A stretch of 64,000 nucleotides of DNA from Flavobacterium supellecticarium (GCF_004801375.1 NZ_SSNZ01000003.1:62001-126000); one strand, 5' to 3'. Counted from the stretch's first letter, positions 24,970 through 35,065 are shown. Notes: generated by a model from the sequence alone, not told the origin. A program made the numbers and translations.

Positions 24970-25452
24970 TTATTTTAATTCTTCAGAGGCTTTTAAAACG
25001 GCTTGTTTCAGACTTTCTTTATAAGCGGTGATTTTATCCAGAACGGCATTGTCGTGACTTCCGATAATCTGTGCTGCAAGGATACCGGCATTTTTAGCAC
25101 CGTTTAGCGCTACGGTGGCTACCGGTACACCACCTGGCATCTGAAGGATCGAAAGAACACTGTCCCATCCGTCTATCGAATTGCTGGATTTTACCGGAAC
25201 ACCAATTACGGGAAGGGGCGACATTGAAGCAACCATTCCGGGTAAATGAGCCGCTCCGCCAGCTCCGGCTATAATAACATTGATACCACGTTTGTGGGCA
25301 TTCGTGCTGAAATCAAATAATTTTTCCGGTGTACGGTGTGCCGATACGATATCGACTTCTGTTGTAATTCCGAATTCTTTTAATATGGTGATGGCATCCT
25401 GCATTACCGGCATATCCGAAATGCTACCCATGATGATGGCTACTTTGCTCAT
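24970..25452 (-). CDS. purE: N5-carboxyaminoimidazole ribonucleotide mutase
   Basis: Converts N5-CAIR to CAIR in purine synthesis. 160 residues, class I PurE. Motifs: MGSISDMPVMQDA at residues 9-21, SAHRTPEKL with the substrate-binding histidine, AGAGGAAHLPGMVAS, and GVPV followed by DSVLSILQMPGGVPVATVA. It lies 18 bases after purK, so PurK product is passed on by co-expressed PurE. Confidence 0.96.
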   Translation of the reverse strand: MSKVAIIMGSISDMPVMQDAITILKEFGITTEVDIVSAHRTPEKLFDFSTNAHKRGINVIIAGAGGAAHLPGMVASMSPLPVIGVPVKSSNSIDGWDSVLSILQMPGGVPVATVALNGAKNAGILAAQIIGSHDNAVLDKITAYKESLKQAVLKASEELK

Positions 25453-25470
25453 AGTGATGTGGTGTTTTAA

Positions 25471-26628
25471 TTAGGAGTGACTAATTACTTTGATCGTATT
25501 TTTGACTATTTCTGCGGTTTTGCGGGCTTCGTCTATATTTTCGTTTACAATGGTTACGTGACCCATTTTTCGGAAAGGACGGGTTTCTCTTTTTCCGTAG
25601 ATATGCGGCGTTACGCCATCGATAGCTAATATTTTTTCAATGTTTTGATAGATAACCGGACCGGAATAACCTTCTTCGCCAACTAGGTTTACCATAATAC
25701 CGGCAACTTTGCTATCGGTATTGCCTAAAGGTAAATCAAGAATAGCACGAATGTGTTGTTCAAATTGCGAAGTATAGCTGGCCTCGATTGAGTAATGCCC
25801 GGAATTGTGTGGTCTCGGTGCTACTTCGTTTACCAGAATAGCGTCGTCTTCGGTTTGGAACATTTCGACTGCCAATAAACCAACATGGTTGAATTTTTCG
25901 GAAACCTGTAACGCGATAGCGCGTGCTTTTTGTGCAACTGTTTCGTCAATACGGGCCGGACAGATTACATATTCGACCTGATTGGCTTCCGGGTGGAATT
26001 CCATTTCGACTACCGGATAGGTCTTAATCGATCCGGATGGGGTACGACTTACAATTACGGCCAGTTCGTTTTTAAATGGTATCATCTGCTCGGCGATGCA
26101 TTCGGTATCGGGTAGCGAAGTAAGGTCGGAAGCGGTACGGATAATTTTTACACCATTACCATCATAACCAAACTGGGCACTTTTCCATACAAATGGTATG
26201 TTGGTTTCGTTGTTTTCGACCGATTGGATCAGACTGTTTTTATCGGTAAACCTACGGTAAGGTGCTGTAGGAATATTGTTTTCGGAATAAAAATCTTTTT
26301 GTCGGCCCTTATTTTGGATTAGCCGCAGGGTTTTAGGAGATGGATAAACGGCCAGTCCTTCCTGCTCGAGTTGGTCTAAAGCGTCAAGGTTGACATTTTC
26401 GATTTCAATGGTTAGAAGGTCTGTTTTTTTACCAAAACGGTATACGGTTTCGAAATCCATCAGGTCACCCTGAAAAAAACGCGTTGCCCCATATTGCGAT
26501 GGTGCTTCGGCACTTGGATCAAGGATATAAGTCTGGATGTCAAACTTCCGGGTTTCGGTAAGTAGCATTTTGCCTAACTGTCCGCCACCAAGTATCCCTA
26601 ATTTAAAATCAGAAGAAAAATAATTCAT
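25471..26628 (-). CDS. purK: N5-carboxyaminoimidazole ribonucleotide synthase
   Basis: ATP-grasp enzyme that carboxylates AIR with bicarbonate and ATP to N5-CAIR. 385 residues: N-terminal nucleotide-fold start KLGILGGGQLGKML, ATP-grasp domain with VWKSAQFGYDGNGVKII and the metal site LVNEVAPRPHNSGHYSIE. It is first in the purK-purE unit and has a perfect promoter 17 bases before its start, so purine-type control would act there; I see no obvious operator. Confidence 0.96.
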   Translation of the reverse strand: MNYFSSDFKLGILGGGQLGKMLLTETRKFDIQTYILDPSAEAPSQYGATRFFQGDLMDFETVYRFGKKTDLLTIEIENVNLDALDQLEQEGLAVYPSPKTLRLIQNKGRQKDFYSENNIPTAPYRRFTDKNSLIQSVENNETNIPFVWKSAQFGYDGNGVKIIRTASDLTSLPDTECIAEQMIPFKNELAVIVSRTPSGSIKTYPVVEMEFHPEANQVEYVICPARIDETVAQKARAIALQVSEKFNHVGLLAVEMFQTEDDAILVNEVAPRPHNSGHYSIEASYTSQFEQHIRAILDLPLGNTDSKVAGIMVNLVGEEGYSGPVIYQNIEKILAIDGVTPHIYGKRETRPFRKMGHVTIVNENIDEARKTAEIVKNTIKVISHS

Positions 26629-26644
26629 TGTGTTGTTGTTTGTG

Positions 26645-26674
26645 CAAAGATACTTATCATAATAGAAAACACAA
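26645..26674 (-). promoter_or_regulatory. Consensus promoter of purKE
   Basis: On the minus strand TTG (26672-26674), exactly 19 bases, TATCTTTG (26645-26652). The expected leader is only about 10-12 bases long. Confidence 0.75.
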
Positions 26675-26849
26675 TCGATAATTTTTGTTTTTCTGTTTCT
26701 GTGGATTTTGTATGATTTTATTTAAAAATAACAGATTGTATATTTTGTAACTTTTGAAAAATAAACGGTTATAAATGTATGTTTTGATTGTTAATTAAAT
26801 AATATTATTGTAAATTGTGTACTTGTTTAATTGAAAAATACTTAAAATT

Positions 26850-28397
26850 ATGATGAAAAGACTACTTTTAATGCTAGCTTTTGTCCCATTTATAAGTCAC
26901 GGACAATTCCTGCAAAACTTCGACGGAGGAACGACTATTCCTGCCGGATGGACTGTTGTTAACGGTGGTGATACCGGAACCTGGGTAATTGTTAATTTTA
27001 CCGGGGCGACCGGTATTAGTGCGCATAGTGGAACCAATGCAGCCGCTATCGGTTATGGGTCAACTGCTCACGATGATTATTTGGTTACTCCGGCTGTAAC
27101 GGTTACGGCAGGTGTATCGGATTTCTTAACTTTCTGGGCAAGAAGCCGTGATCCGCTATATCCGGAAACAATCAGTGTGAAGGTTTCAACTACAGGAACT
27201 GCTGCGGCCAACTTTACAGCTACGCTAGATGCGAATGTGGCTCCTGCGAGTGGTGCTAATTTTTTTAAATATCAGTACGACCTAACGGCTTATGTGGGGC
27301 AAACGATTTACATCGGGTTTCATTCTACCACAACTGATATGTTCTATTTTGATCTTGATGATGTAGAAGTAACGGCTTTACCAAGTTGTTTGGCGCCTAC
27401 AAATCCGATTGTTGGTGCTGTAACTGAAGCCACTGCTGCTATATCCTGGACGCCGGGAGCGGGAACATCCAATTTTGAGGTACAATACGGAGCACCTGGT
27501 TTTACGGCAGGTTCCGGTACGGCTGCACCACCGGTTACAGGGGCTACAGCTACAACTTTATCAGGATTAACGCCTAATACAGCTTATGAATATTATGTTC
27601 GTGCTAACTGTGGAAGTGGCAATTTTAGTGCCTGGGTAGGTCCGAGAGCATTTACAACAAGTTGTGCATCGGTAACAGCGTTTCCTTTTACAGAAAGTTT
27701 TGATGCCGCTACCATTCCATCATGTTGGAGTAATCAAACGGTTTCCGGAACGGCAAACTGGGCGTATGTAACGGCAAATGGAAATAGCTCCATTACACCG
27801 AGAACAGGTGCCCGTATGGCGGAGTTTAGAACCACTACAACCGGAAACAAAACAAAATTAGTGTCACCTCCATTGGATTTAACTGCAGTATCCAGTCCGC
27901 AAGTGAGTTTCTATTATGCTAACGTGAACTGGTTTGGTGATATCGATGAGTTACGTGTTTACTACAAAACAAGTTCAAACGGTGCATGGACTCAAATCGG
28001 AGCAGACTATACTACGGAACATACAACCTGGACTCAGGTGACTTTATCGTTGCCAAATCCGTCAGCTACTTATTATATTGCTTTCGAAGGAACTTCAAAC
28101 TGGGCAAGAGGTCTTAATCTCGATGATGTAACGGTGAGCAGTGCTTTATCGGCTGCTACATTTGATAAAGGAAATTTCAGAGCCTATCCGAACCCGGTTA
28201 AAAATATGTTGAACTTAGCATATGATCAAACAATTTCAGCTGTTGAAATTTACAATTTGTTAGGGCAAAAAGTATTGTCGCAAAATATAAACCTTTCCGA
28301 GGCTCAGGTAGATATGAGTAATTTATCTGCTGGAAACTACCTTGTGAAAGTATTTACCGGAGATGTGGTAAAAACAATTAAGATTATCAAAGAGTAA
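26850..28397 (+). CDS. Secreted adhesin-like protein with T9SS type A sorting domain
   Basis: A T9SS cargo protein of 515 residues. Order: signal peptide (MMKRLLLMLAFVPFISHGQ), a cleaved-adhesin/MAM-like jelly-roll domain (about 20-178, FLQNFDGG to FDLDDVEVT), a fibronectin type III domain (about 183-272, with PNTAYEYYVRANCG), a second jelly-roll domain (about 278-432, FPFTESFD to GLNLDDVTV), and the C-terminal sorting signal (from about 440: YPNPVKNMLNL, IYNLLGQKVL, LSAGNYLVKVFTG, KIIKE). The last part is what PorV/PorU in this window would act on. Probably surface-attached or released; binding target unknown. Confidence 0.9.
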   Translation: MMKRLLLMLAFVPFISHGQFLQNFDGGTTIPAGWTVVNGGDTGTWVIVNFTGATGISAHSGTNAAAIGYGSTAHDDYLVTPAVTVTAGVSDFLTFWARSRDPLYPETISVKVSTTGTAAANFTATLDANVAPASGANFFKYQYDLTAYVGQTIYIGFHSTTTDMFYFDLDDVEVTALPSCLAPTNPIVGAVTEATAAISWTPGAGTSNFEVQYGAPGFTAGSGTAAPPVTGATATTLSGLTPNTAYEYYVRANCGSGNFSAWVGPRAFTTSCASVTAFPFTESFDAATIPSCWSNQTVSGTANWAYVTANGNSSITPRTGARMAEFRTTTTGNKTKLVSPPLDLTAVSSPQVSFYYANVNWFGDIDELRVYYKTSSNGAWTQIGADYTTEHTTWTQVTLSLPNPSATYYIAFEGTSNWARGLNLDDVTVSSALSAATFDKGNFRAYPNPVKNMLNLAYDQTISAVEIYNLLGQKVLSQNINLSEAQVDMSNLSAGNYLVKVFTGDVVKTIKIIKE

Positions 28398-28418
28398 TTT
28401 TTGATAATTAATCCTGAG

Positions 28419-28450
28419 AAACGACTCTTTTTATAAGGGTCGTTTTTTTT
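28419..28450 (+). terminator. Terminator after the T9SS cargo gene
   Basis: Stem AAACGACTCT (28419-28428) with AGGGTCGTTT (28436-28445, one G-U pair), followed by a run of eight T. Confidence 0.85.
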
Positions 28451-28988
28451 ATATCTTTTTAAGGATTTTTCGTGCTACACTTTGGTAGGCCGGCGAATGA
28501 TCGGGGAAACCTTGTTGTAACAGTTGTTTTAATTCCGGGTAAATCCAGGGATTCTCTTTACCTAATAAATATAAGGATTGAATTGCGTAGGCTTTTGAGG
28601 CGACTTTGGTGTCGTTGATCAGCCAGTCAAAACAGGTTTCGGTAATGATTTCAATGTTTTTATCGGAAAGGAGTTTTGTTTTGCGATTGTCATAGTCGAC
28701 AAGAAACAGTGCGATTTTGGATATCGAGCGCAGTGCGCTTTCATTGCGGAATTGTGGTAATATTGTGCAAAAAATGTCTTTTTTGGGAAAAATCAGGTTG
28801 AGTTGTTGTTCGAGTACCAACTCCATAATCCAGCAGGCTTTGTGGTGGTTTTTGTCGGTTATTGTTATTGCAGTCCTAAACAGATCGTTAAATAATGATG
28901 GATTGTTGAAGATATAAGCAGCGTTTTCTTCCCGGCTGGCACGATGAGCGGTACTGTTTGTAATTTTGGTATATAAAATTTCGTTCAT
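28449..28988 (-). CDS. Helical-repeat hypothetical protein
   Basis: 179 residues, no signal peptide, almost wholly helical in appearance with short repeated units such as KIALFLVDYDNR and YAIQSLYLLGKENPWIYPELKQLL, reminiscent of HEAT/ARM repeats. I do not recognise a specific family and no catalytic motif is visible. Similar short helical proteins are common in flavobacteria. It converges on the T9SS cargo gene and diverges from hpt. Confidence 0.65.
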   Translation of the reverse strand: MNEILYTKITNSTAHRASREENAAYIFNNPSLFNDLFRTAITITDKNHHKACWIMELVLEQQLNLIFPKKDIFCTILPQFRNESALRSISKIALFLVDYDNRKTKLLSDKNIEIITETCFDWLINDTKVASKAYAIQSLYLLGKENPWIYPELKQLLQQGFPDHSPAYQSVARKILKKI

Positions 28989-29078
28989 TTTTTTCCTGAA
29001 ATCTTCATCGAAAATACAAAATAATTCAAAAATTTATAATTCTTAATTGTTAATTATCAATTGTCCAACGGCAATTAG

Positions 29079-29086
29079 TATCTTTG
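29079..29086 (+). promoter_or_regulatory. -7 box of the hpt promoter
   Basis: TATCTTTG is an exact -7 match 21 bases before the hpt ATG. The nearest upstream TTG (29061-29063) leaves 15 bases, slightly shorter than the usual 17-23. Confidence 0.5.
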
Positions 29087-29107
29087 CCAATTATTCTAAA
29101 GGTTACA

Positions 29108-29638
29108 ATGGAAATACGACTTCACGACAAACAATTTGTCCCGTTTCTTTCGGCAAAAGAAATCGATGCCGCTATTGCGAAAATGGCCGATGCCGTTGCA
29201 AAAGATATGAATGGTGAAATACCGGTTTTTGTAGGTGTACTTAACGGAGCCTTTATGGTGGTGTCCGATTTTATGAAGCACTATAAACACGATTGTGAAT
29301 TGAGCTTTGTCAAAATGGCTTCTTACGACGGAATGCAAACTACACACGAGGTAAAACAACTGATCGGGTTAAATCAGGATATTACCGGAAGATCGGTAGT
29401 AATCATTGAAGATATCGTGGATACCGGAAATACCATAGTGGAATTACAGAAAATGTTTGCAGATAAAGGTGTGAAGCAATTGAAATTCGCCACGCTTTTC
29501 CTCAAACCGGAAGCCTATGATAAGGATATTGCGATCGATTATGTTGGATTGGAAATTCCAAATAAGTTTATCGTCGGATTCGGATTGGATTACGACGGAT
29601 TAGGGCGTAATATCCCGGAAGTCTATCAATTAAAATAA
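29108..29638 (+). CDS. hpt: Hypoxanthine phosphoribosyltransferase
   Basis: Purine salvage enzyme making IMP or GMP from the base and PRPP. 176 residues. The PRPP-binding loop EDIVDTGNT spans residues 101-109, preceded by the hydrophobic strand SVVII. The flexible-loop segment KMASYDGMQ is also present. I chose ATG at 29108 because the upstream in-frame TTG at 29084 lies within the -7 promoter box and adds residues not typical of the family. adk follows 48 bases downstream, so hpt and adk probably form a purine-nucleotide salvage unit. Confidence 0.95.
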   Translation: MEIRLHDKQFVPFLSAKEIDAAIAKMADAVAKDMNGEIPVFVGVLNGAFMVVSDFMKHYKHDCELSFVKMASYDGMQTTHEVKQLIGLNQDITGRSVVIIEDIVDTGNTIVELQKMFADKGVKQLKFATLFLKPEAYDKDIAIDYVGLEIPNKFIVGFGLDYDGLGRNIPEVYQLK

Positions 29639-29686
29639 CACAGAAAAAATAACTATAAAAACCATCATAACAACAATTTAATTAAA

Positions 29687-30259
29687 ATGATTAATATCGT
29701 ATTATTTGGAAAGCCCGGAGCCGGAAAAGGGACACAAGCCGAATTTTTAAAAGAAAAATACAACTTAATACACATTTCTACGGGTGACGTTTTTCGTTAT
29801 AACATTAAAAATGAAACCGTATTAGGGAAGGAAGCCAAGACCTATATCGATCGTGGTGATTTGGTTCCGGATAGTCTTACTATTAAAATGCTTCAGGATG
29901 AGGTGGAGAAAAACCCGGAAGTGAATGGTTTTCTTTTCGACGGTTTTCCAAGAACAATTGCGCAGGCCGAGGCTTTGGATGCGTTCTTAAATTCCAAAAA
30001 TTGGGAAGTAACCGCAACGATTGCTTTGGAAGCTGATGATGAAATTCTGGTACAACGATTGTTGGAAAGAGGAAAAACATCGGGAAGACCGGACGATCAG
30101 GATGAAGAAAAAATCAGAAACCGTTACCAGGAATATAACGAAAAAACAGCGCCGCTAATTGAATATTACAGTGCACAGCAAAAATTCCACGCGGTGAATG
30201 GAATCGGTTCCATTGCCGAAATTACCGAAAGACTAAGCGATGTAATTGAAAAATTATAA
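29687..30259 (+). CDS. adk: Adenylate kinase
   Basis: Interconverts AMP, ATP and ADP. 190 residues: P-loop GKPGAGKGTQ (7-16), AMP-binding STGDVFR and FLFDGFPRTIAQAEAL, and a short LID region (ERGKTSGRPDDQDEEKI) without zinc cysteines, as in short-type adenylate kinases. It follows hpt on the same strand. Confidence 0.96.
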   Translation: MINIVLFGKPGAGKGTQAEFLKEKYNLIHISTGDVFRYNIKNETVLGKEAKTYIDRGDLVPDSLTIKMLQDEVEKNPEVNGFLFDGFPRTIAQAEALDAFLNSKNWEVTATIALEADDEILVQRLLERGKTSGRPDDQDEEKIRNRYQEYNEKTAPLIEYYSAQQKFHAVNGIGSIAEITERLSDVIEKL

Positions 30260-30354
30260 GCCGTTCCGGTGAACAATAAATAGAATACTAACAATAAAAA
30301 AAGAATAAAAAGTCAGGTAAAACTGATATCATAACTAATATACAATCCTAAATT

Positions 30355-31629
30355 TTGGAAATAATAATAATTTTCTTTCTAATCCTTTTAAACGGAGTTT
30401 TCTCCATGTCGGAAATAGCACTTATTTCAGCTCGTAAAAACCGTTTGGAAACGGCCGCGAAAAAAGGAAACACCAGTGCGAAAACAGCTTTAGAACTGGC
30501 TAATTCACCCAATAAATTCCTGTCGACCGTTCAGATCGGAATTACACTAATCGGAATTCTAACCGGTATTTATAGTGGTGATAACGTTACCGGTGACGTA
30601 AAACTGTTTTTAGACGGATTTGAAATGTTCAGACCTTATTCGCAAACACTGGCTGTAGGGATTGTAGTTGTGATTTTAACATTTTTCTCCCTGGTTTTAG
30701 GAGAATTACTGCCCAAACGAATCGGATTAAATTACCCGGAAGCGATTGCTAAAACGGTAGCGGTTCCGATGAAAGTGGTTTCGATTGTAACGGCACCTTT
30801 TATCTGGTTGTTGACCGCATCGACCGATTTTGTACTAAACGTATTGAAAATTAAGCCAACGGCCGATGGGAAAGTAACCGAAGAAGAAATTAAAGCCATC
30901 ATTAAAGAAGGTACCGAAGGCGGGGAAGTACAGGAAATCGAACAGGACATCGTGGAACGTGTTTTCCATATCGGTGACCGTAAGGTGAATTCCCTGATGA
31001 CGCACCGTAAAGCGGTGGTGTATCTGTCGTTGGAAGATGATGTAAACGAACAAAAAGAAAAGGTACTGGAAGAAATTCACTCCGTATATCCGGTGTGTGA
31101 AGACAATCTGGATGAGGTCGTTGGTGTCGTGTTGTTAAAAGACTTGTTTACGAGTTTTGAAAAAGGCGATTTCGACCTGAAGGCAATTGTAAAAGAACCG
31201 GTTTACCTTATTGAACATACGTCGGCCTATAAAGCGCTGGAGCTTTTTAAGAAAACAAAAGTACATTATGCCCTGATTACCGACGAATATGGTGTGGTAC
31301 AGGGGATTATTACATTAAACGATATTCTGGAAGCGCTCGTTGGTGATGCCGCCGAGTTCTACGAAGAAGAATTCCAGTTGGTAGCCCGTGAAGACGGAAC
31401 CTGGCTGGTAGACGGACATTATTCGTTGCACGACTTCCTGACCTATTTCGATATGGATGATCTGATTAACGATTATGACGTTACAACGGTAAGCGGATTG
31501 ATCATGACCGAATTGTCCTATATTCCAAAAGTTGGTGAAAAGCTGATCTGGAATAAAATGGAACTGGAAGTAATCGACATGGACGGTGTGAAAATCGATA
31601 AAGTATTAGTACGCTCATTAAAAGAGTAA
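30355..31629 (+). CDS. CNNM/CorC (HlyC/CorC) family membrane protein
   Basis: A 424-residue protein with an N-terminal CNNM (DUF21) membrane domain (hydrophobic segments about 1-20, 59-75, 96-118 and 135-160), two CBS domains (about 205-330), and a C-terminal CorC_HlyC domain (about 345-424). Family members take part in magnesium or cobalt efflux and resistance. The start is TTG at 30355: the protein begins EIIIIFFLILLNGVFSMSEIALISARKNRLE as in homologues that start with ATG, and no ATG lies before Met18. It precedes obg by 43 bases. Confidence 0.88.
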   Translation: MEIIIIFFLILLNGVFSMSEIALISARKNRLETAAKKGNTSAKTALELANSPNKFLSTVQIGITLIGILTGIYSGDNVTGDVKLFLDGFEMFRPYSQTLAVGIVVVILTFFSLVLGELLPKRIGLNYPEAIAKTVAVPMKVVSIVTAPFIWLLTASTDFVLNVLKIKPTADGKVTEEEIKAIIKEGTEGGEVQEIEQDIVERVFHIGDRKVNSLMTHRKAVVYLSLEDDVNEQKEKVLEEIHSVYPVCEDNLDEVVGVVLLKDLFTSFEKGDFDLKAIVKEPVYLIEHTSAYKALELFKKTKVHYALITDEYGVVQGIITLNDILEALVGDAAEFYEEEFQLVAREDGTWLVDGHYSLHDFLTYFDMDDLINDYDVTTVSGLIMTELSYIPKVGEKLIWNKMELEVIDMDGVKIDKVLVRSLKE

Positions 31630-31672
31630 GCTGCTTTTTAGTGCTTACTATTGAAAAACAAAATAAAATTAA

Positions 31673-32674
31673 ATGACAGAAGGGAATTTTGTAGACTACG
31701 TAAAAATTTATGTTTCTTCCGGTAAAGGAGGGAAAGGGTCTACGCATTTGCATCGGGAGAAATTTATTGAAAAAGGTGGTCCCGATGGTGGAGACGGTGG
31801 TCGTGGCGGACATGTATATCTGGTAGGGAACAAAGGTCTTTGGACATTGTTTCACCTTAAATTTGCACGCCATATCAAAGCCGGACACGGAGGAGACGGT
31901 GGTAGTGCGAGAAGTACCGGTGCCGATGGTGAAGATAAGTATATCGAAGTGCCATTGGGAACAGTGGTGCGCGACAAAGAAACCAATGAAATACTTTTTG
32001 AAATAACCGAAGACGGTGAAAAAAAGATCCTTGTAAAAGGAGGTAAAGGTGGTTTGGGGAACTGGCATTTTAGAAGTTCGACCAATCAGACACCACGTTA
32101 TTCGCAACCGGGTATGCCGGCCGAAGAAATGGATGTTATCCTGGAATTAAAAGTATTGGCCGATGTCGGATTGGTTGGGTTTCCGAATGCCGGGAAATCG
32201 ACCTTATTATCGGTATTAACCTCCGCAAAGCCAAAAATTGCCGATTATCCGTTTACGACCTTAAAACCAAATCTGGGAATTGTGGCGTACCGTGATTTTC
32301 AGTCGTTTGTAATTGCCGATATTCCGGGAATTATTGAAGGTGCGGCCGAAGGTAAAGGATTGGGGCATTATTTCCTACGACATATCGAACGAAATTCGAC
32401 TTTGTTGTTTTTGGTTCCGGCCGATGCTGCTGACATTAAAAAGGAATACGATATTCTACTCGATGAGTTACGCCGTTACAATCCGGAAATGTTGGATAAG
32501 GATCGTTTGGTAGTGATTTCGAAATCGGATATGCTCGACGACGAATTAAAAGCCGAAATGAAAGCACAGCTGGATAAGGAATTTAAAGGAATTCCGTATT
32601 TGTTTATCTCGTCGGTTGCCCAACAGGGATTAACGGAGTTAAAAGATAAATTATGGCAAATGCTTAATCAGTAA
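31673..32674 (+). CDS. obg: GTPase Obg
   Basis: Ribosome-associated GTPase needed for 50S assembly and linked to stress control. 333 residues: glycine-rich Obg fold (about 1-158, with [16 protein letters not shown] and [13 protein letters not shown]), then the G domain with P-loop GFPNAGKS (169-176), G2 [11 protein letters not shown]3 DIPGIIEGA and G4 SKSD. No C-terminal OCT extension. A strong terminator follows. Confidence 0.96.
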   Translation: MTEGNFVDYVKIYVSSGKGGKGSTHLHREKFIEKGGPDGGDGGRGGHVYLVGNKGLWTLFHLKFARHIKAGHGGDGGSARSTGADGEDKYIEVPLGTVVRDKETNEILFEITEDGEKKILVKGGKGGLGNWHFRSSTNQTPRYSQPGMPAEEMDVILELKVLADVGLVGFPNAGKSTLLSVLTSAKPKIADYPFTTLKPNLGIVAYRDFQSFVIADIPGIIEGAAEGKGLGHYFLRHIERNSTLLFLVPADAADIKKEYDILLDELRRYNPEMLDKDRLVVISKSDMLDDELKAEMKAQLDKEFKGIPYLFISSVAQQGLTELKDKLWQMLNQ

Positions 32675-32696
32675 TACGATAGCTGTAAAAAATAGT

Positions 32697-32729
32697 AAAA
32701 AGAGGTCTCCGTTTTAGAGGCCTCTTTTT
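32697..32729. terminator. Terminator after obg
   Basis: Thirteen-pair stem, AAAAAGAGGTCTC with GAGGCCTCTTTTT (one G-U pair), loop of 7 bases, with flanking A and T runs. Confidence 0.9.
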
Positions 32730-32865
32730 ATTTTATGTCAGTTTTGATCAATAGATAGTAAAATAAAAAGTTAAAGTTATTTTGTTATAGATTTTTATAA
32801 ACCCTTTTTTTTATAAAATTCTTAAAAAGAGGTATATTCGCGTCACTAAAAATAACAGATTTATT

Positions 32866-35013
32866 ATGAAAAAAATTATTTTATCCTTAATTGCTACGAT
32901 ACTGCTTGTACCTGCAAGTGTTAGAGCAGACGAAGGGATGTGGTTTTTGATGTTTATCGAGCGTTTAAACCACAGGGATATGCAAAAAATGGGATTGCAG
33001 TTAACGGCTGAGGAAATCTACAGTATTAACCACCACAGTCTTAAAGATGCAATCGTTCAGTTTAACGGAGGTTGTACTGCCGAAATGATTTCTAAAGACG
33101 GATTGGTATTAACAAACCACCACTGTGGTTATGATGCAATCGCAGAATTGTCTTCTCCGGAAGCCAACTACCTTAAAAATGGTTTCTGGGCTGCCAACAG
33201 AAAAGCAGAACTAAAACCGAAAAGCTTATTCGTTCGTTTCTTCGTTCGTATGGACGATGTGTCAAAAAGAATTTTATCGAAAGTAAACGATAAAATGACT
33301 GAGGCTGAGCGTGAAGCAGCAATCAACAAAGAAATTGCACTTATTGAAAAAGAAAACAACGAAGGTGGGAAATACACCGTTTCTGTACGTCCGTTTTTCC
33401 AGGGTAACGAATATTACTATTTCGTGTATCAGGATTATAAAGATGTACGTTTAGTAGGAACGCCTCCTGAAAATATTGGAAAATTTGGTGGAGATACCGA
33501 TAACTGGGAGTGGCCACGTCACACAGGTGACTTCTCTATGTTCCGTGTGTATGCAGATGCAAACGGAAACCCGGCTGAATATTCTCCAAACAATGTGCCA
33601 TTACAACCAAAACACCACTTACCGGTTAACCTTGGTGGTGTAAAAGAAAATGATTTCGCAATGATCTTAGGATATCCAGGTAGAACAAACCGTTGGATGC
33701 CAGCTGGCGGAATCGAGCAAAACGTAAAATTCGCTTACCCGGCTTGGGTTGAAGGCTCTAAAATGGGAATGGATAAAATGAAAACCCATATGGATCAAAG
33801 TGATGCGGTACGTTTAATGTATGCGTCTAAATATGCTTCATTGGCAAACTACTGGAAAAACCGTCAGGGAATGATCGATGCGTTAACAAAATTCGGTACT
33901 GCCAAAACAAAAGCAGCTCAGGAAGCGAAATTCGACAAATGGGCGAATCAGAAAGAAAACAAAGAAAAGTATGGTCATGTGGTGGAAACCATCAACAAAT
34001 ACTATGCTTTAACTAACGAAAAAGCACGTCATGATAACTATTTAATGACGATGTTGCGTTCTAGTGCTTTCGGAACAATCTCAAGAACTATGGGTAGACA
34101 ATTGGAAAATTACGCAAAAGCGGATGAAGCCAAACGTAAAGAAATGTACCCGGGTCTTGTTGAAATGATCGACGAATTCTACAAAGAAGCGTATATTCCG
34201 GCTGAAAAAGATATCCTTGCGGGTCAGTTAAATCTATATGCTACAAAAGCAGGATATACATTGGCGCCAATGGTAGAGAAATTAGGAAAAGAGAACAACA
34301 ACAATTTTACAAAATATGTTAACAATGCATTCGATAACAGTGTGTTCGCTTCTCCTGAAAAAGTAAAAGCGTTTTTACAAAACCCTAACGCGACTACGAT
34401 TACAAACGATCCGTTAGTAGTATTGTCGAATGACTTATTAAACCACTACAACGCAAAATCGGAAGTGATCGCTAAAGCACAAAACGATTTCGGAGCGTCT
34501 TTCCGTTTATTGGTTCAAGGACTTCGCGATTCAAAATTGGCTTCTATCAAATATCCGGATGCAAATTCAACACTACGTTTAACGTATGGAAAAGTTCGCG
34601 CTTTACCTGCTGACAAACGTAATGATGCGAAAGTAAATAACTATACGACTATGGACGGTATGGTTAAAAAATACAAAAAAGGCGACGAAGAATTTGACTT
34701 ACCGGTTCGTTTAATGGAAATGAACAAAGCAAAAGACTACGGTCGTTATGCCGATAAAGACGGTTCTATGCACGTAAACTTCTTAACCGATAACGATATT
34801 ACAGGTGGTAACTCAGGTTCTCCGGTATTAAACGGTAAAGGGGAATTAATCGGTTTGGCATTCGACGGAAATATCGAGGCTATGGCTGGTGACGTGATCT
34901 TTGACAAAAACTTACAAAGAACAATCAACGTGGATATTCGTTATGTATTATGGGTGATCGACAAGTTCTCCAATGCAAAACACATCGTTGACGAAATGAC
35001 AATCGTGAAATAA
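32866..35013 (+). CDS. S46 family dipeptidyl-peptidase (DPP7-like)
   Basis: A periplasmic serine peptidase of 715 residues that removes dipeptides from the N-terminus of peptides, important for amino-acid-utilising Bacteroidota. Signal peptide ends near SVRA. The catalytic His is in TNHHCGYD (85-86) and the nucleophile is Ser650 in GGNSGSPV. The residue that sets P1 preference lies 18 positions after the serine: here FDGN has Gly, as in DPP7 (hydrophobic P1), rather than the Arg of DPP11 (acidic P1). This last step rests on my recollection of the family. It is flanked by terminators and stands alone. Confidence 0.92.
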   Translation: MKKIILSLIATILLVPASVRADEGMWFLMFIERLNHRDMQKMGLQLTAEEIYSINHHSLKDAIVQFNGGCTAEMISKDGLVLTNHHCGYDAIAELSSPEANYLKNGFWAANRKAELKPKSLFVRFFVRMDDVSKRILSKVNDKMTEAEREAAINKEIALIEKENNEGGKYTVSVRPFFQGNEYYYFVYQDYKDVRLVGTPPENIGKFGGDTDNWEWPRHTGDFSMFRVYADANGNPAEYSPNNVPLQPKHHLPVNLGGVKENDFAMILGYPGRTNRWMPAGGIEQNVKFAYPAWVEGSKMGMDKMKTHMDQSDAVRLMYASKYASLANYWKNRQGMIDALTKFGTAKTKAAQEAKFDKWANQKENKEKYGHVVETINKYYALTNEKARHDNYLMTMLRSSAFGTISRTMGRQLENYAKADEAKRKEMYPGLVEMIDEFYKEAYIPAEKDILAGQLNLYATKAGYTLAPMVEKLGKENNNNFTKYVNNAFDNSVFASPEKVKAFLQNPNATTITNDPLVVLSNDLLNHYNAKSEVIAKAQNDFGASFRLLVQGLRDSKLASIKYPDANSTLRLTYGKVRALPADKRNDAKVNNYTTMDGMVKKYKKGDEEFDLPVRLMEMNKAKDYGRYADKDGSMHVNFLTDNDITGGNSGSPVLNGKGELIGLAFDGNIEAMAGDVIFDKNLQRTINVDIRYVLWVIDKFSNAKHIVDEMTIVK

Positions 35014-35036
35014 TTCCGATTCGTTTTCAAACTATA

Positions 35037-35065
35037 AAACCGCTTCAATTGAAGCGGTTTTTTTA
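35037..35065 (+). terminator. Terminator after the S46 peptidase gene
   Basis: Perfect palindrome AAACCGCTTCAA/TTGAAGCGGTTT (35037-35060) followed by more T. Confidence 0.9.

Noticed and set aside
31502..32107. Minus-strand ORF of 201 codons over the CorC/obg junction
   Set aside because: Spans the end of one well-supported gene and half of obg; shadow composition and no motif.
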